53,372 nt of DNA, taken from assembly GCA_023663805.1 (NCBI GenBank), contig JAMPGR010000001.1, forward strand, positions 686,777-740,148, written 5' to 3'. Source of the stretch: Clostridium sp. Its GTDB lineage: Bacteria; Bacteroidota; Bacteroidia; Bacteroidales; Muribaculaceae. Each line of letters begins with the position of its first letter. Position 1 is the first letter of the stretch. A program made the position numbers and the translations under genes. Under the pieces are notes generated by a model. That model was not told where the DNA came from. It ran no database searches and was given only the letters and a program-made list of their open reading frames with translations. Positions 1 through 7,694 of the stretch are shown here, one piece after another.

Positions 1-55
1 GCAGGCGGGACGCCTGCTAACTACGATTAATACATTATCTGTCGGACTGAAGATC
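1..55. repeat. Dispersed repeat, copy A
   Basis: The segment begins with an imperfect palindrome (GCAGGCGGGACGCCTGC) followed by an AT-richer tail. It aligns over about 53 bases, with roughly ten differences, to 13905-13957, where the same palindrome and tail occur after glsB. No coding potential is seen. It looks like a REP-like intergenic repeat, truncated here by the window edge. Confidence 0.6.
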
Positions 56-83
56 TATTTTTAGCAGAGTGTGGTTCTGTGTC

Positions 84-107
84 TCCCCCTTTAGGGGGCC
101 GGGGGGC
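84..107. repeat. C/G-tract palindromic repeat (CCCCCTTTAGGGGG core), copy 1
   Basis: The core CCCCCTTTAGGGGG is a perfect-arm palindrome followed by CCGGGGGG. Near-identical units lie at 53184-53210 (opposite orientation) and 53318-53340. The stop codon of the minus-strand HD-domain gene (TAA, read from 91-93) is contributed by this repeat, so its last residues are encoded by repeat DNA. Confidence 0.7.
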
Positions 108-675
108 TTCCGAGGGAAGCGAACTCGGCGGCGAGGCGGTCGAAGCGCTGTCCGGCGTCGGCGCTGTGGCGCGCAACGCTTGCGCGCGCCTGTTCGAGGG
201 TCTTCTCACGGCGATCACCCCCCTTGGAGAAAAATTTGTCGGCGTAGCAGATGAGTCGCTCGAGTTCGGTCTCGGGGAGAAAGTCGCGGCGTGGGAGCGG
301 CAGGTTTTCTGCTTCGATCTCGGCGGCGGTCAGCCCGGCTCCGGTATGAAGTTCGGCTACGCGGGCATACTCCTCGGGGTATCCCTCGCGGCGCAGGAGT
401 TCGGCACCGAGAATACCGTGGCGGATATATGGCTCGCGGCCGTGGCAACAGATCGATGGGGCATCGGTCAGGAAGATGCCGATGTCGTGGAGCATAGCGG
501 CGTTGACGATCTGGTCGTCCGGGATCGTCAGCGCGCAGTCATGGGCCAGCGCGAGGGCCTTGGCGACAACCGCCGAACAGTGGGATAAATAGATATCCCG
601 CAGGGGTGTTCCCGCGGGATAGTATTTGTCGACGATCCGACGCCACAGGCCGCGGCCTTCGGTTTCGGATTTCAT
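91..675 (-). CDS. HDIG-domain metal-dependent phosphohydrolase
   Basis: A 194-residue cytosolic protein of the HD superfamily, which uses a His/Asp metal site to cleave phosphoester bonds. The pattern is intact: His32 (LSHC), the HDIG doublet at His63-Asp64, His79 and His86 in the following helices, His109, and a late Asp (YADKF) near residue 150. It resembles small stand-alone HD proteins of Bacteroidales whose substrate is unknown. It starts 10 bases after the ilvE stop, so the two are probably cotranscribed from the ilvE promoter; nothing suggests a shared pathway. The C-terminus (LGSPPAP) and its stop codon run into the CCCCCTTTAGGGGG repeat, which suggests the original 3' end was altered by repeat insertion. 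The family call is safe; the substrate is not known. Confidence 0.85.
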   Translation of the reverse strand: MKSETEGRGLWRRIVDKYYPAGTPLRDIYLSHCSAVVAKALALAHDCALTIPDDQIVNAAMLHDIGIFLTDAPSICCHGREPYIRHGILGAELLRREGYPEEYARVAELHTGAGLTAAEIEAENLPLPRRDFLPETELERLICYADKFFSKGGDRREKTLEQARASVARHSADAGQRFDRLAAEFASLGSPPAP

Positions 676-685
676 ATAGTCAGGG

Positions 686-1708
686 TTATTCTAGGATTGT
701 GTTCCATCCGTGGGTGTCGGGGGCTTCGCCGAGACGGATGGCTGTCAGGAGTTCGTAGAGGCGGGTTGAAATCGGTCCGGCCTCGCCGTCCTTTGAGATA
801 ATGTAGCGTGTTCCGGTATCGAGGTCGTGGATCTCCCTGATCGGGGAGATAACGGCGGCGGTTCCGCATGCGCCGGCCTCCTGGACTTCGGCGAGTTCCT
901 CGACGGGGATATGGCGCTCTTCGACTTCGATTCCGAGATCGCGGGCGAGCTGCATGAGGCTCATGTTCGTAATCGACGGGAGAATCGAATCTGATTTCGG
1001 GGTTATGTATTTACCGTCCTTGACGGCGAAGAAATTGGCCGGGCCGCATTCATCGAGCCAGCGCTTCTCGCGGGGGTCGAGATAAAGGACGGCGGAGTAG
1101 CCAAGTTCGTGGGCATGCTGTCCGGCCTGGAGGCTGGCAGCGTAGTTTCCGCCGACTTTCCATCGTCCGGTTCCGCAGGGGGCAACGCGGTCATACTTGC
1201 GCATGATGCAGATATTCGATGGTTTGAATCCGGTCTTGAAGTAGGGTCCGACAGGCGTCACCAGAATCATGAACAGGTATTCGTCGGCGGGATTGACTCC
1301 GACGCGGGCGCTCATGCCGATCTCGAGCGGGCGGATATAGAGCGATGCCCCGCTGCCGTAAGGGGGCACGAAGCGTTCGTTCAGTTTGACGACCTTGCGG
1401 ACCATGTCGCAGAAAAGTTTCTCGGGGACAGGTTCCATCAGCAGACCCTTGGCCGATTCGCGGATTCGGCGGGCGTTCTCTTCTAGGCGGAAAATACGGA
1501 TTTTACCATCTTTGCCGCGGAAGGCCTTCAGTCCCTCGAATATCTCCTGGCCGTAATGGAGGGCGGTTGCGGCCATATGTATCTCGATTTTGTCGGAGGT
1601 CGACACTTCGATGTCGCCCCACTGTCCGTTGCGGTAGGTGCAACGTACGTTATAGTCTGTCGGATGGTAGCCGAAGCCTAGCTGGCTCCAATCTATAGTC
1701 TCACTCAT
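686..1708 (-). CDS. ilvE: Branched-chain amino acid aminotransferase
   Basis: A 340-residue class IV PLP aminotransferase that interconverts leucine, isoleucine and valine with their 2-keto acids. The PLP-binding lysine lies in RWKVGGNYA (about residue 187). The family signature is also seen in ECGPANFFAV and in the C-terminal segment GACGTAAVISPI, which contacts the cofactor phosphate. Length matches the IlvE type II group of Bacteroidetes. The start is the ATG after a TATTTTTG promoter element at 1738-1745. The HD-domain gene follows after 10 bases. It is divergent from the TlpA-like lipoprotein. No other branched-chain synthesis genes are in the window. Confidence 0.96.
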   Translation of the reverse strand: MSETIDWSQLGFGYHPTDYNVRCTYRNGQWGDIEVSTSDKIEIHMAATALHYGQEIFEGLKAFRGKDGKIRIFRLEENARRIRESAKGLLMEPVPEKLFCDMVRKVVKLNERFVPPYGSGASLYIRPLEIGMSARVGVNPADEYLFMILVTPVGPYFKTGFKPSNICIMRKYDRVAPCGTGRWKVGGNYAASLQAGQHAHELGYSAVLYLDPREKRWLDECGPANFFAVKDGKYITPKSDSILPSITNMSLMQLARDLGIEVEERHIPVEELAEVQEAGACGTAAVISPIREIHDLDTGTRYIISKDGEAGPISTRLYELLTAIRLGEAPDTHGWNTILE

Positions 1709-1737
1709 TTTCTCTACTTGAATTAAAAAAGATAGCG

Positions 1738-1745
1738 CAAAAATA
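1738..1745 (-). promoter_or_regulatory. Promoter -7 element for ilvE
   Basis: On the minus strand the bases read TATTTTTG followed by CG, matching the Bacteroidetes TAnnTTTG consensus. It lies about 30 bases upstream of the ilvE ATG. Confidence 0.6.
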
Positions 1746-1800
1746 GAAAAAAATAATCATCCGGCAATCAGTCAGGGCCGATAAAATTGGAATAATTCTG

Positions 1801-1808
1801 TAACTTTG
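1801..1808 (+). promoter_or_regulatory. Promoter -7 element for the TlpA-like gene
   Basis: TAACTTTG followed by CG matches the Bacteroidetes -7 consensus and lies 33 bases upstream of the ATG at 1842. No clear -33 TTTG is seen. Confidence 0.6.
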
Positions 1809-1841
1809 CGGAGCGTTTAGACAACATCAAACTATATCGAT

Positions 1842-2879
1842 ATGAACAAAACGATTTTAACACTCCTCGCCGGAGGATTCCTCCTCTCGGCGGGATGCGC
1901 AAAAGCCGTCGAGCCGAACTATTCGGTCACGGTTCCGACCGACGCCTCGACTGACGGCCAGCAGGCGTTCCTGATCGACTACGACACGAGCGAGAAACTC
2001 GACAGCACGATTATCTCGGGCACGACGATCAACTTCAGCGGCCATGTCGGCCAGCCGGTCCTGGCGCGCGTCATCATCGGCGGCAAACGGGGCGGAACGT
2101 TCGTGCTTGAACCGGGAACAATCACCCTCGACGGGCAGCACCGCGCCTCCGGAACGCCCCAGAACGAAGCTCTCGAGAAACTCCAGACGGATCTGACGGC
2201 AATCGTCAGCGAATTCCGCCAGCTCCAGCAGGATTCGGCCGGAATCGCCCGCGCCGCGGCCCTCGAGCAGCAATACAACCAGACGATCGCCGACTTCATG
2301 GCTGCGAACAAGACAACTCCCGCCGGACTCTATATGCTGCTCCAGCAGTCGGGCAACTGGGAGACACTCGCCGACTTCGACCACGAGACGGCGAAATATC
2401 CCGCTTTCGCCGGATCGAAACGTCTGGCGACCCTCCGCCAGGGGTTTGTCACCCGCGAGGAGACATCTCCCGGCCATATGTACAAGGACTTCGCCGTCAC
2501 CTACGACGGCGAGACAAAGCGTCTGAGCGACTATGTCGGGAAGGGGCGCTATACGCTCGTCGACTTCTGGGCGAGCTGGTGCGGTCCCTGTATCCGCGAG
2601 ACGCGTACGCTGAAGAAACTCTACGAGAAATATGACGGTAAGAATCTCGACTTCCTCGGTGTGGCGGTTTGGGACGAACCGGAGAACACGCTCCAGGCAA
2701 TCGAATCCCACAAACTTCCCTGGCCGCAGATAATCAACGCCCAATCGATTCCGACTGATATCTACGGCATCCCGGCGATCCCCTGCATCATCCTCTTCGG
2801 GCCCGACGGAACGATTCTCAGCCGCGGCCTCCAGGGCGAAGACCTCATCGAGGCCGTCGACGCCGCCCTCGCCGAATAA
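1842..2879 (+). CDS. TlpA-like thiol-disulfide oxidoreductase lipoprotein (DUF4369 + thioredoxin domain)
   Basis: A 345-residue envelope protein. A hydrophobic leader ends in a lipobox-like LLSAGC (Cys19), so it is probably lipid-anchored. Residues about 25-110 match the DUF4369 beta-domain common in Bacteroidetes, followed by a helical segment to about 200. A C-terminal AhpC/TlpA thioredoxin fold (about 205-345) has the active-site motif WCGPC (ASWCGPCIRE) and a cis-Pro loop (YGIPAIPC). Such proteins reduce or rearrange disulfides of envelope proteins; the particular client is unknown. It has its own promoter at 1801 and a strong terminator immediately downstream (2901-2936), so it is monocistronic. 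Confidence 0.9.
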   Translation: MNKTILTLLAGGFLLSAGCAKAVEPNYSVTVPTDASTDGQQAFLIDYDTSEKLDSTIISGTTINFSGHVGQPVLARVIIGGKRGGTFVLEPGTITLDGQHRASGTPQNEALEKLQTDLTAIVSEFRQLQQDSAGIARAAALEQQYNQTIADFMAANKTTPAGLYMLLQQSGNWETLADFDHETAKYPAFAGSKRLATLRQGFVTREETSPGHMYKDFAVTYDGETKRLSDYVGKGRYTLVDFWASWCGPCIRETRTLKKLYEKYDGKNLDFLGVAVWDEPENTLQAIESHKLPWPQIINAQSIPTDIYGIPAIPCIILFGPDGTILSRGLQGEDLIEAVDAALAE

Positions 2880-2900
2880 CACCGCCACAGTCAAAAAGAC

Positions 2901-2936
2901 GAAGGAGACCGCCAAAAATGGTCTCCTTCTTTTTTG
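2901..2936 (+). terminator. Intrinsic terminator after the TlpA-like gene
   Basis: A 10-bp perfect stem (GAAGGAGACC / GGTCTCCTTC) with a 9-base loop is followed by CTTTTTTG. It starts 22 bases after the stop codon. Confidence 0.92.
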
Positions 2937-2998
2937 AATACCAGCAAGTAATAGACATCCCAGATTATTATGATGCATCCAAGACGATGCAACCTGTT

Positions 2999-3169
2999 TC
3001 AATTGAACAAATCATCTGCAGTAAGCACGTTCTGGACTTCATTAGCATATTCATTTAAAGTCAGGCCAGATGCGGATATCATTGTCAGGAAGATTGCATT
3101 TCGGGTTTTCGTGACGTCCCTTAGTCTTGCAACCTTATTCTGAAGAATAGCCGCATATTTTTTATCGAT
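2999..3169 (-). pseudogene. C-terminal remnant of a Bacteroidales AAA-type ATPase
   Basis: The minus strand has 56 open codons ending at a TGA, with a TAA immediately upstream and no start codon. The peptide runs from IDKKYAAIL through NAIFLTMISASGL to ADDLFN. The ending (FLTMI..GL..N.Y...VQ..LT.DDLF) resembles the C-terminus of the mobile AAA ATPases abundant in Bacteroidales. The rest of the gene is missing: upstream lies the 3' part of ychF. The surrounding 2937-3230 is AT-rich compared with neighbours and holds no intact gene. The ATPase assignment is from memory of the family ending and is tentative; that it is a coding remnant is more secure. Confidence 0.45.
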
Positions 3170-3230
3170 TTAGATAGGTAATATCCCGCAACCATTCAGA
3201 TTCCCGATACCTACACACATCCGAACTATA

Positions 3231-4334
3231 TCAGACGTTGAAGCGGAAGTGCATGATGTCACCATCCTGGACGACATATTCCTTCCCCTCAACACCCATC
3301 TTTCCGGCTTCGCGTACGCCGGCTTCGCCGCCGAGGGCGACGTAGTCGTCATATTTGATAACCTCGGCACGGATAAAGCCTTTCTCGAAGTCTGTGTGGA
3401 TTATTCCGGCACACTTCGGAGCCTTGCTTCCGCGGATGAAGGTCCAGGCGCGGACTTCGTCCTCGCCGGCGGTGAAGTAGGTCTGGAGATCGAGCAGAGC
3501 GTAAGCGGCGCGAATCAGGCGCGATACGCCCGACTCCTCCAGTCCGGCCGCTTCGAGGAACTCCTGGCGTTCCTCCCAGGTCTCGAGTTCGGCAATCTCG
3601 CTCTCGGTCTGGGCGGCGACGATCAGCAGTTGGGCACCTTCGCCCTCAATCGCCTTACGGACGGCGTCGACATAGGCGTTTCCGTTGACAGCCGACGCTT
3701 CGTCGACGTTGCAGACATAGAGGACCGGCTTCGAGGTCAGCAGGAACAGGTCGCGGGCAAAGCGCTGTTCGTCGACGGTATCGAAGGTGACAGACCGAGC
3801 CGGGAGGCCTTTGTCGAGGGCCTCCTTGAAGCGCAGGAGCACCTCCGACTGCATCTTCGCGACTTTGTCGCCGCCGGTCTGTGCCTGCTTGATTGTTCTG
3901 GCGAGGCGGCTTTCGACCGTCTCGAGGTCTTTCAACTGGAGTTCGTAGTCGATAATCTCCTTGTCGCGGACCGGATCGACCGAGCCGTCGACATGGGTAA
4001 TGTTGTCGTCGTCGAAACAGCGGAGGACATGGATGATCGCGTCGGTCTCGCGGATATTGGCGAGGAATTTGTTGCCGAGGCCCTCACCCTTGCTCGCACC
4101 TTTGACCAGCCCGGCGATATCGACGATCTCGACCGTCGCCGGGACGACCGAACGGGGGTGGCACATCTCGACGAGACGGTTCAGACGCTCGTCGGGGACG
4201 GTTATGACGCCGACATTCGGTTCGATTGTGCAGAAGGGGAAGTTGGCCGACTGGGCCTTCGCGTTCGAAAGGCAGTTGAAGAGTGTGGACTTACCGACAT
4301 TCGGGAGTCCGACTATACCGCATTGGAGTGACAT
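3231..4334 (-). CDS. ychF: Redox-regulated ATPase YchF (Obg-family)
   Basis: A 367-residue P-loop protein of the TRAFAC class. G1 is GLPNVGKSTLFN (residues 8-19), followed by the switch and G3 region DIAGLVKGASKGEGLG, an NVDE-type G4 (YVCNVDE) and a C-terminal TGS domain ending in VQDGDIMHFRFNV. YchF prefers ATP over GTP, binds ribosomes and is linked to stress responses in other bacteria. Length is typical (about 363-367). It is the last gene of the topA-rluA-pepP-gammaCA-ychF run, 34 bases after the carbonic-anhydrase-like gene. Confidence 0.97.
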   Translation of the reverse strand: MSLQCGIVGLPNVGKSTLFNCLSNAKAQSANFPFCTIEPNVGVITVPDERLNRLVEMCHPRSVVPATVEIVDIAGLVKGASKGEGLGNKFLANIRETDAIIHVLRCFDDDNITHVDGSVDPVRDKEIIDYELQLKDLETVESRLARTIKQAQTGGDKVAKMQSEVLLRFKEALDKGLPARSVTFDTVDEQRFARDLFLLTSKPVLYVCNVDEASAVNGNAYVDAVRKAIEGEGAQLLIVAAQTESEIAELETWEERQEFLEAAGLEESGVSRLIRAAYALLDLQTYFTAGEDEVRAWTFIRGSKAPKCAGIIHTDFEKGFIRAEVIKYDDYVALGGEAGVREAGKMGVEGKEYVVQDGDIMHFRFNV

Positions 4335-4368
4335 TTCAGATTGATGATGAAGAAAAAAACGGGGTTAG

Positions 4369-4902
4369 TTAAAGACACTGTTCGGGATCCTCGTCATACC
4401 ATTTCGAATACATCAGGTAGTTTCGGGCGATCTTCTGGTTCAGTTCGCGAGCCTTGTCGGGCTCGACCATCTTGATGAACTTAGCGGGCGATCCGGCCCA
4501 CATCTCATTGGCACCGATGACGGTGCGCGACAGGACAACCGAACCGGCGGCTACCAGCGCACCCTCGCCGACAACGACATCGTCCATGACGACTGATCCC
4601 ATTCCGATCAGGGCGAAGTCGCGGATATGACATCCGTGGAGCGTCACATTGTGGCCGACCGAGACATCGTCGCCAATCTCGATGGTCGACTTCTGGTAGA
4701 GGGTGTGGAGAACGGTTCCGTCCTGGATATTGACGCGGTTTCCGATACGGATCGAGTTGACGTCGCCGCGAAGGACGGTGTTGAACCAGATGCTGCATTC
4801 GTCGCCGATCACGACGTCGCCGATGATCGCGGCGTTGTCGGCCAGGAAGCAGTCGCGGCCGATTTTCGGTGTAAAGCCGCGGAGAGATTTTATGAGTGCC
4901 AT
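4369..4902 (-). CDS. Gamma-class carbonic anhydrase family protein
   Basis: A 177-residue left-handed beta-helix protein with hexapeptide-repeat rhythm (for example ECSIWFNTVLRGDVNSIRIG). Zinc-ligand-like histidines are seen in VLHTLY and in GHNVTLHGCHI, the three-histidine arrangement of gamma carbonic anhydrases. Relatives include YrdA/PaaY, many of which have not been shown to hydrate CO2, so the enzymatic role is inferred. Cytosolic; no signal peptide. It lies 34 bases from both the upstream aminopeptidase and the downstream ychF, consistent with one operon. Confidence 0.9.
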   Translation of the reverse strand: MALIKSLRGFTPKIGRDCFLADNAAIIGDVVIGDECSIWFNTVLRGDVNSIRIGNRVNIQDGTVLHTLYQKSTIEIGDDVSVGHNVTLHGCHIRDFALIGMGSVVMDDVVVGEGALVAAGSVVLSRTVIGANEMWAGSPAKFIKMVEPDKARELNQKIARNYLMYSKWYDEDPEQCL

Positions 4903-4936
4903 TCTATATCTTTCTCTTTTCGTTAACGGGAGATGG

Positions 4937-6727
4937 TTATTTGTTTGTCACCGGCGCGGTCCGCTGGCGGAGCCACTCGGTTTGCGCTTCGGTCAGGCCC
5001 GGGCTGAGACGCTCGAAGACCGTATGGTGGTAGTCGTTGAGCCAACGGATTTCGTCGTCGGTCATCTTGTCGAGTTCGAGCAAGCGGACATCGAAGGGGA
5101 AGAGTGTCAGCGGCTCGAAGCGGTAGAAACGGCCGAATTCTGTCTCGAAGGCCGGAACGGTCAGAATCAGGTTCTCACAGCGGATTCCCCAGCGTCCCTC
5201 GCGGTAGAGTCCTGGCTCGTCGGAGGTAATCATCCCCGGGCGGAGATCGGCGTCGACATGATTAAGACGGATACTTTGGGGGCCTTCGTGGCAGTTCAGG
5301 AAGAATCCGACGCCGTGACCCGTGCCGTGGAGATAGCTGAGTCCTTCGCGCCAGAGGGGAATGCGGGCGAGGGCGTCGAGCTGGTCGCCGCGGGTTCCCT
5401 CGGGGAAGACAGCGGTCGCCAGCGAGATGTGACCCCGCATGACGAGGGTGAAGTCGTGGCGCTGCTCGGGGGTCGGGTTGCCGAGGGTGATGGTGCGGGT
5501 GATGTCGGTCGTTCCGCGGAGGTAGTTGCCGCCGGAGTCAATCAGCAGGAGGTTGTCGGGGGTCAGCGTCGAGTTGGTCGTGGGGTCGGCTTCGTAGTGG
5601 ACAATTGCGCCATGGGGACCGAATCCGGCGATCGTGCCGAAACTCGGTTCCTTGAAGCCATCCTGGCGGGAACGGAATTCGACAAGGATGTCGGCGATGT
5701 CCATCTCGGTCGTAGGAATCCCTTCGGCCATGCGTCGCTCGATCTCCATGAACGCGCCGACCAGGGCGTGGCCGTCCTGGATCATCGCCTCGCGGACCGA
5801 GGCAATCTGTGTCGGGTTCTTGCACCCTTTGTGCCATGTCACGGGGTTCTTTCCAGGTTTTGCCCTCCGTCCGAGGACCGCGCTGACGCTCCACGAGGTC
5901 TTCGTGCTGTCGAACAGGACCTTCTCTCTTTCGGGGAGCGCCTTCAGGTAGTCAACGAGCGAGACGTAGGGCATCGTCTCGACGCCGTTGGCGGTCAGAT
6001 ATTCCTGCACCTCGGGGGTGACCTTCCGGAGGTCGACGAAGAGGATTGCACGGTCGGGGGATACGAGCAGGTAGCCGGTCGTGACCGGGTTATAGCGGAC
6101 GTCGCTCGAGCGGATGTTCAGGGCCCAGGCGACTTCGGCCAGGTCGGAGATCAGAACGGCGTCGGCCCCGTCGGCCGTCACCTGATTCAGGACTGTCGCG
6201 ATACGCTCGCGGGCACTCTCCCCTTCGAATTCTTCGGAGTGGATGAAAATCGGTGCGTCGGGCAGAGCCGGACGGTCCTTCCAGATCCGGTCAGCGGGAG
6301 CAAAATCGTCGACAAGGGTTATATCTTTCGCGGCGAGGGCATCGCGGAGTCCGACAAACTGGTCGATCGAGAAGAGGAAGCCGTCGACCCCCACTTTCGA
6401 TCCGGCGGGGAGCGTCGAAAGGAGCCAGCCGGCAATCGTCGGGACTTCGGGTTTCCCCTCTTCCATAACGCCGATTCCTGTTCCCTCGAGTTGCTCGCGG
6501 GCCTGGAGCCAGTAGCGCGAGTCGGCCCAGACCCATGCCTGGTCGGCGGTCACGACGAGGGAGCCGGCCGAGCCGGTGAAGCCGCTGAGCCAGCGGCGCA
6601 CCTGCCAGTGTGACGCGATGTATTCGCTCTGATGGGGGTCTGTCTGGGGGACGATCGTCGCGTCGATCCCGGCTTTTTTCATTTCGGCGCGCAGAAGGTT
6701 GATGCGCGATATGATTTCTTCTTTCAT
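4937..6727 (-). CDS. Xaa-Pro aminopeptidase (M24B, aminopeptidase P family)
   Basis: A 596-residue metallopeptidase that removes N-terminal residues preceding proline. It is the long, three-domain form: two creatinase-like N-terminal domains (about 1-310) and a pita-bread catalytic domain (about 315-540), with a short C-terminal extension. Metal ligands are visible: Asp in LLIDSGGNY, Asp in GTTDITRT, His in HGTGHGVG, Glu in SDEPGLY and Glu in RCENLI. No signal peptide, so cytosolic. It starts 10 bases after the pseudouridine synthase stop, probably translationally linked. Confidence 0.95.
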   Translation of the reverse strand: MKEEIISRINLLRAEMKKAGIDATIVPQTDPHQSEYIASHWQVRRWLSGFTGSAGSLVVTADQAWVWADSRYWLQAREQLEGTGIGVMEEGKPEVPTIAGWLLSTLPAGSKVGVDGFLFSIDQFVGLRDALAAKDITLVDDFAPADRIWKDRPALPDAPIFIHSEEFEGESARERIATVLNQVTADGADAVLISDLAEVAWALNIRSSDVRYNPVTTGYLLVSPDRAILFVDLRKVTPEVQEYLTANGVETMPYVSLVDYLKALPEREKVLFDSTKTSWSVSAVLGRRAKPGKNPVTWHKGCKNPTQIASVREAMIQDGHALVGAFMEIERRMAEGIPTTEMDIADILVEFRSRQDGFKEPSFGTIAGFGPHGAIVHYEADPTTNSTLTPDNLLLIDSGGNYLRGTTDITRTITLGNPTPEQRHDFTLVMRGHISLATAVFPEGTRGDQLDALARIPLWREGLSYLHGTGHGVGFFLNCHEGPQSIRLNHVDADLRPGMITSDEPGLYREGRWGIRCENLILTVPAFETEFGRFYRFEPLTLFPFDVRLLELDKMTDDEIRWLNDYHHTVFERLSPGLTEAQTEWLRQRTAPVTNK

Positions 6728-6737
6728 TTTTTCTGGC

Positions 6738-7676
6738 TTATACGGGAGATGATGATTTCTTAACTGTTTTTTCGAAGGAGATCGGGATCGGGGTCTCGAA
6801 CTCCATCAGGCGGCGCATGACGGGATGGGCGAAGCGGAGTGTGCGGGCATGGAGCGCCAGACGATGGATTGGTGAACTTTTCGCACCGTAGCGGCGGTCG
6901 CCTGCGATCGGGTGGCCGAGGTCTTGCATATGGACGCGTATCTGGTTCTTGCGGCCGGTGTCGAGCTGGAGTTCCATCAGCGAGTATCCGTTGGCATGGC
7001 TGAGGGTCCGGTAGCGTGTGACGGCAAGTTGTCCGGCGGCGGGGTCGTCGGTCGAGTAGACCTGAAATCGGGAATTCTCGGCCAGGTAGGAGCGGACGGT
7101 CCCCTCGGCCGGATCGGGGACACCCTCGACGACGGCTACATAGCGGCGGTCTAGGACCATATTGTTCCAGTTATGCTGCATCGCCTCTTTTGCGCGGACA
7201 TTTTTGGCGAACATCATCAGGCCGGAGGTATCGCGGTCGAGACGGTGGACGACAAAAATCTTGTTGGCCGGGTTGTCCCATTTGACATAGTCGCGAAGGA
7301 GCGAATAGGCTGTTGTCTCCTTCGATTCCGCTCCGGTTCCGACCGACAGCAGTCCGTAGCCCTTGTTGACAACGATAATGTCGTCGTCCTCGTAGACAAT
7401 CTGGAGGCGGCGGTTATAGAAGACGCGGAATTCGCGGGTAAAGTTGACGCGTACCGTGTCGCCGGGGCGGAGTTTGTGGTCGAACTGCGTCGTCGGGGTC
7501 TTGTTGACCATGACCTGGTTATGTTTCAGCAGGTTCTTGACGCTGGTTCTCTTCGCATCCCGGACCGACGCGAGAAGGAATTCGAGAAGGGGGGCGGGTT
7601 CGGTGACCGGGTAACTGTAGATACGGTCCGGGGTCTGGCGCCGGGGTTGGCGCGGTTGCTCTTTAGGTTGTCGCAT
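6738..7676 (-). CDS. RluA-family RNA pseudouridine synthase
   Basis: A 312-residue enzyme that isomerises uridine to pseudouridine in rRNA or tRNA. An N-terminal S4-like RNA-binding region (about 40-90, TSVKNLLKHNQVMVN) precedes the catalytic domain, with the catalytic Asp in HRLDRDTSG (about residue 145) and the conserved GRKNQIRVHM and ALHARTL motifs. The family is secure, but which of the RluA/C/D target sites it modifies cannot be told from sequence. It starts 18 bases after topA and ends 10 bases before the aminopeptidase gene. Confidence 0.94.
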   Translation of the reverse strand: MRQPKEQPRQPRRQTPDRIYSYPVTEPAPLLEFLLASVRDAKRTSVKNLLKHNQVMVNKTPTTQFDHKLRPGDTVRVNFTREFRVFYNRRLQIVYEDDDIIVVNKGYGLLSVGTGAESKETTAYSLLRDYVKWDNPANKIFVVHRLDRDTSGLMMFAKNVRAKEAMQHNWNNMVLDRRYVAVVEGVPDPAEGTVRSYLAENSRFQVYSTDDPAAGQLAVTRYRTLSHANGYSLMELQLDTGRKNQIRVHMQDLGHPIAGDRRYGAKSSPIHRLALHARTLRFAHPVMRRLMEFETPIPISFEKTVKKSSSPV

Positions 7677-7694
7677 AATCGGGGCGATTGACTG

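Noticed and set aside
4703..6613. 636-codon plus-strand ORF opposite the aminopeptidase
   Set aside because: Antisense shadow; the minus-strand gene has all M24 metal ligands.
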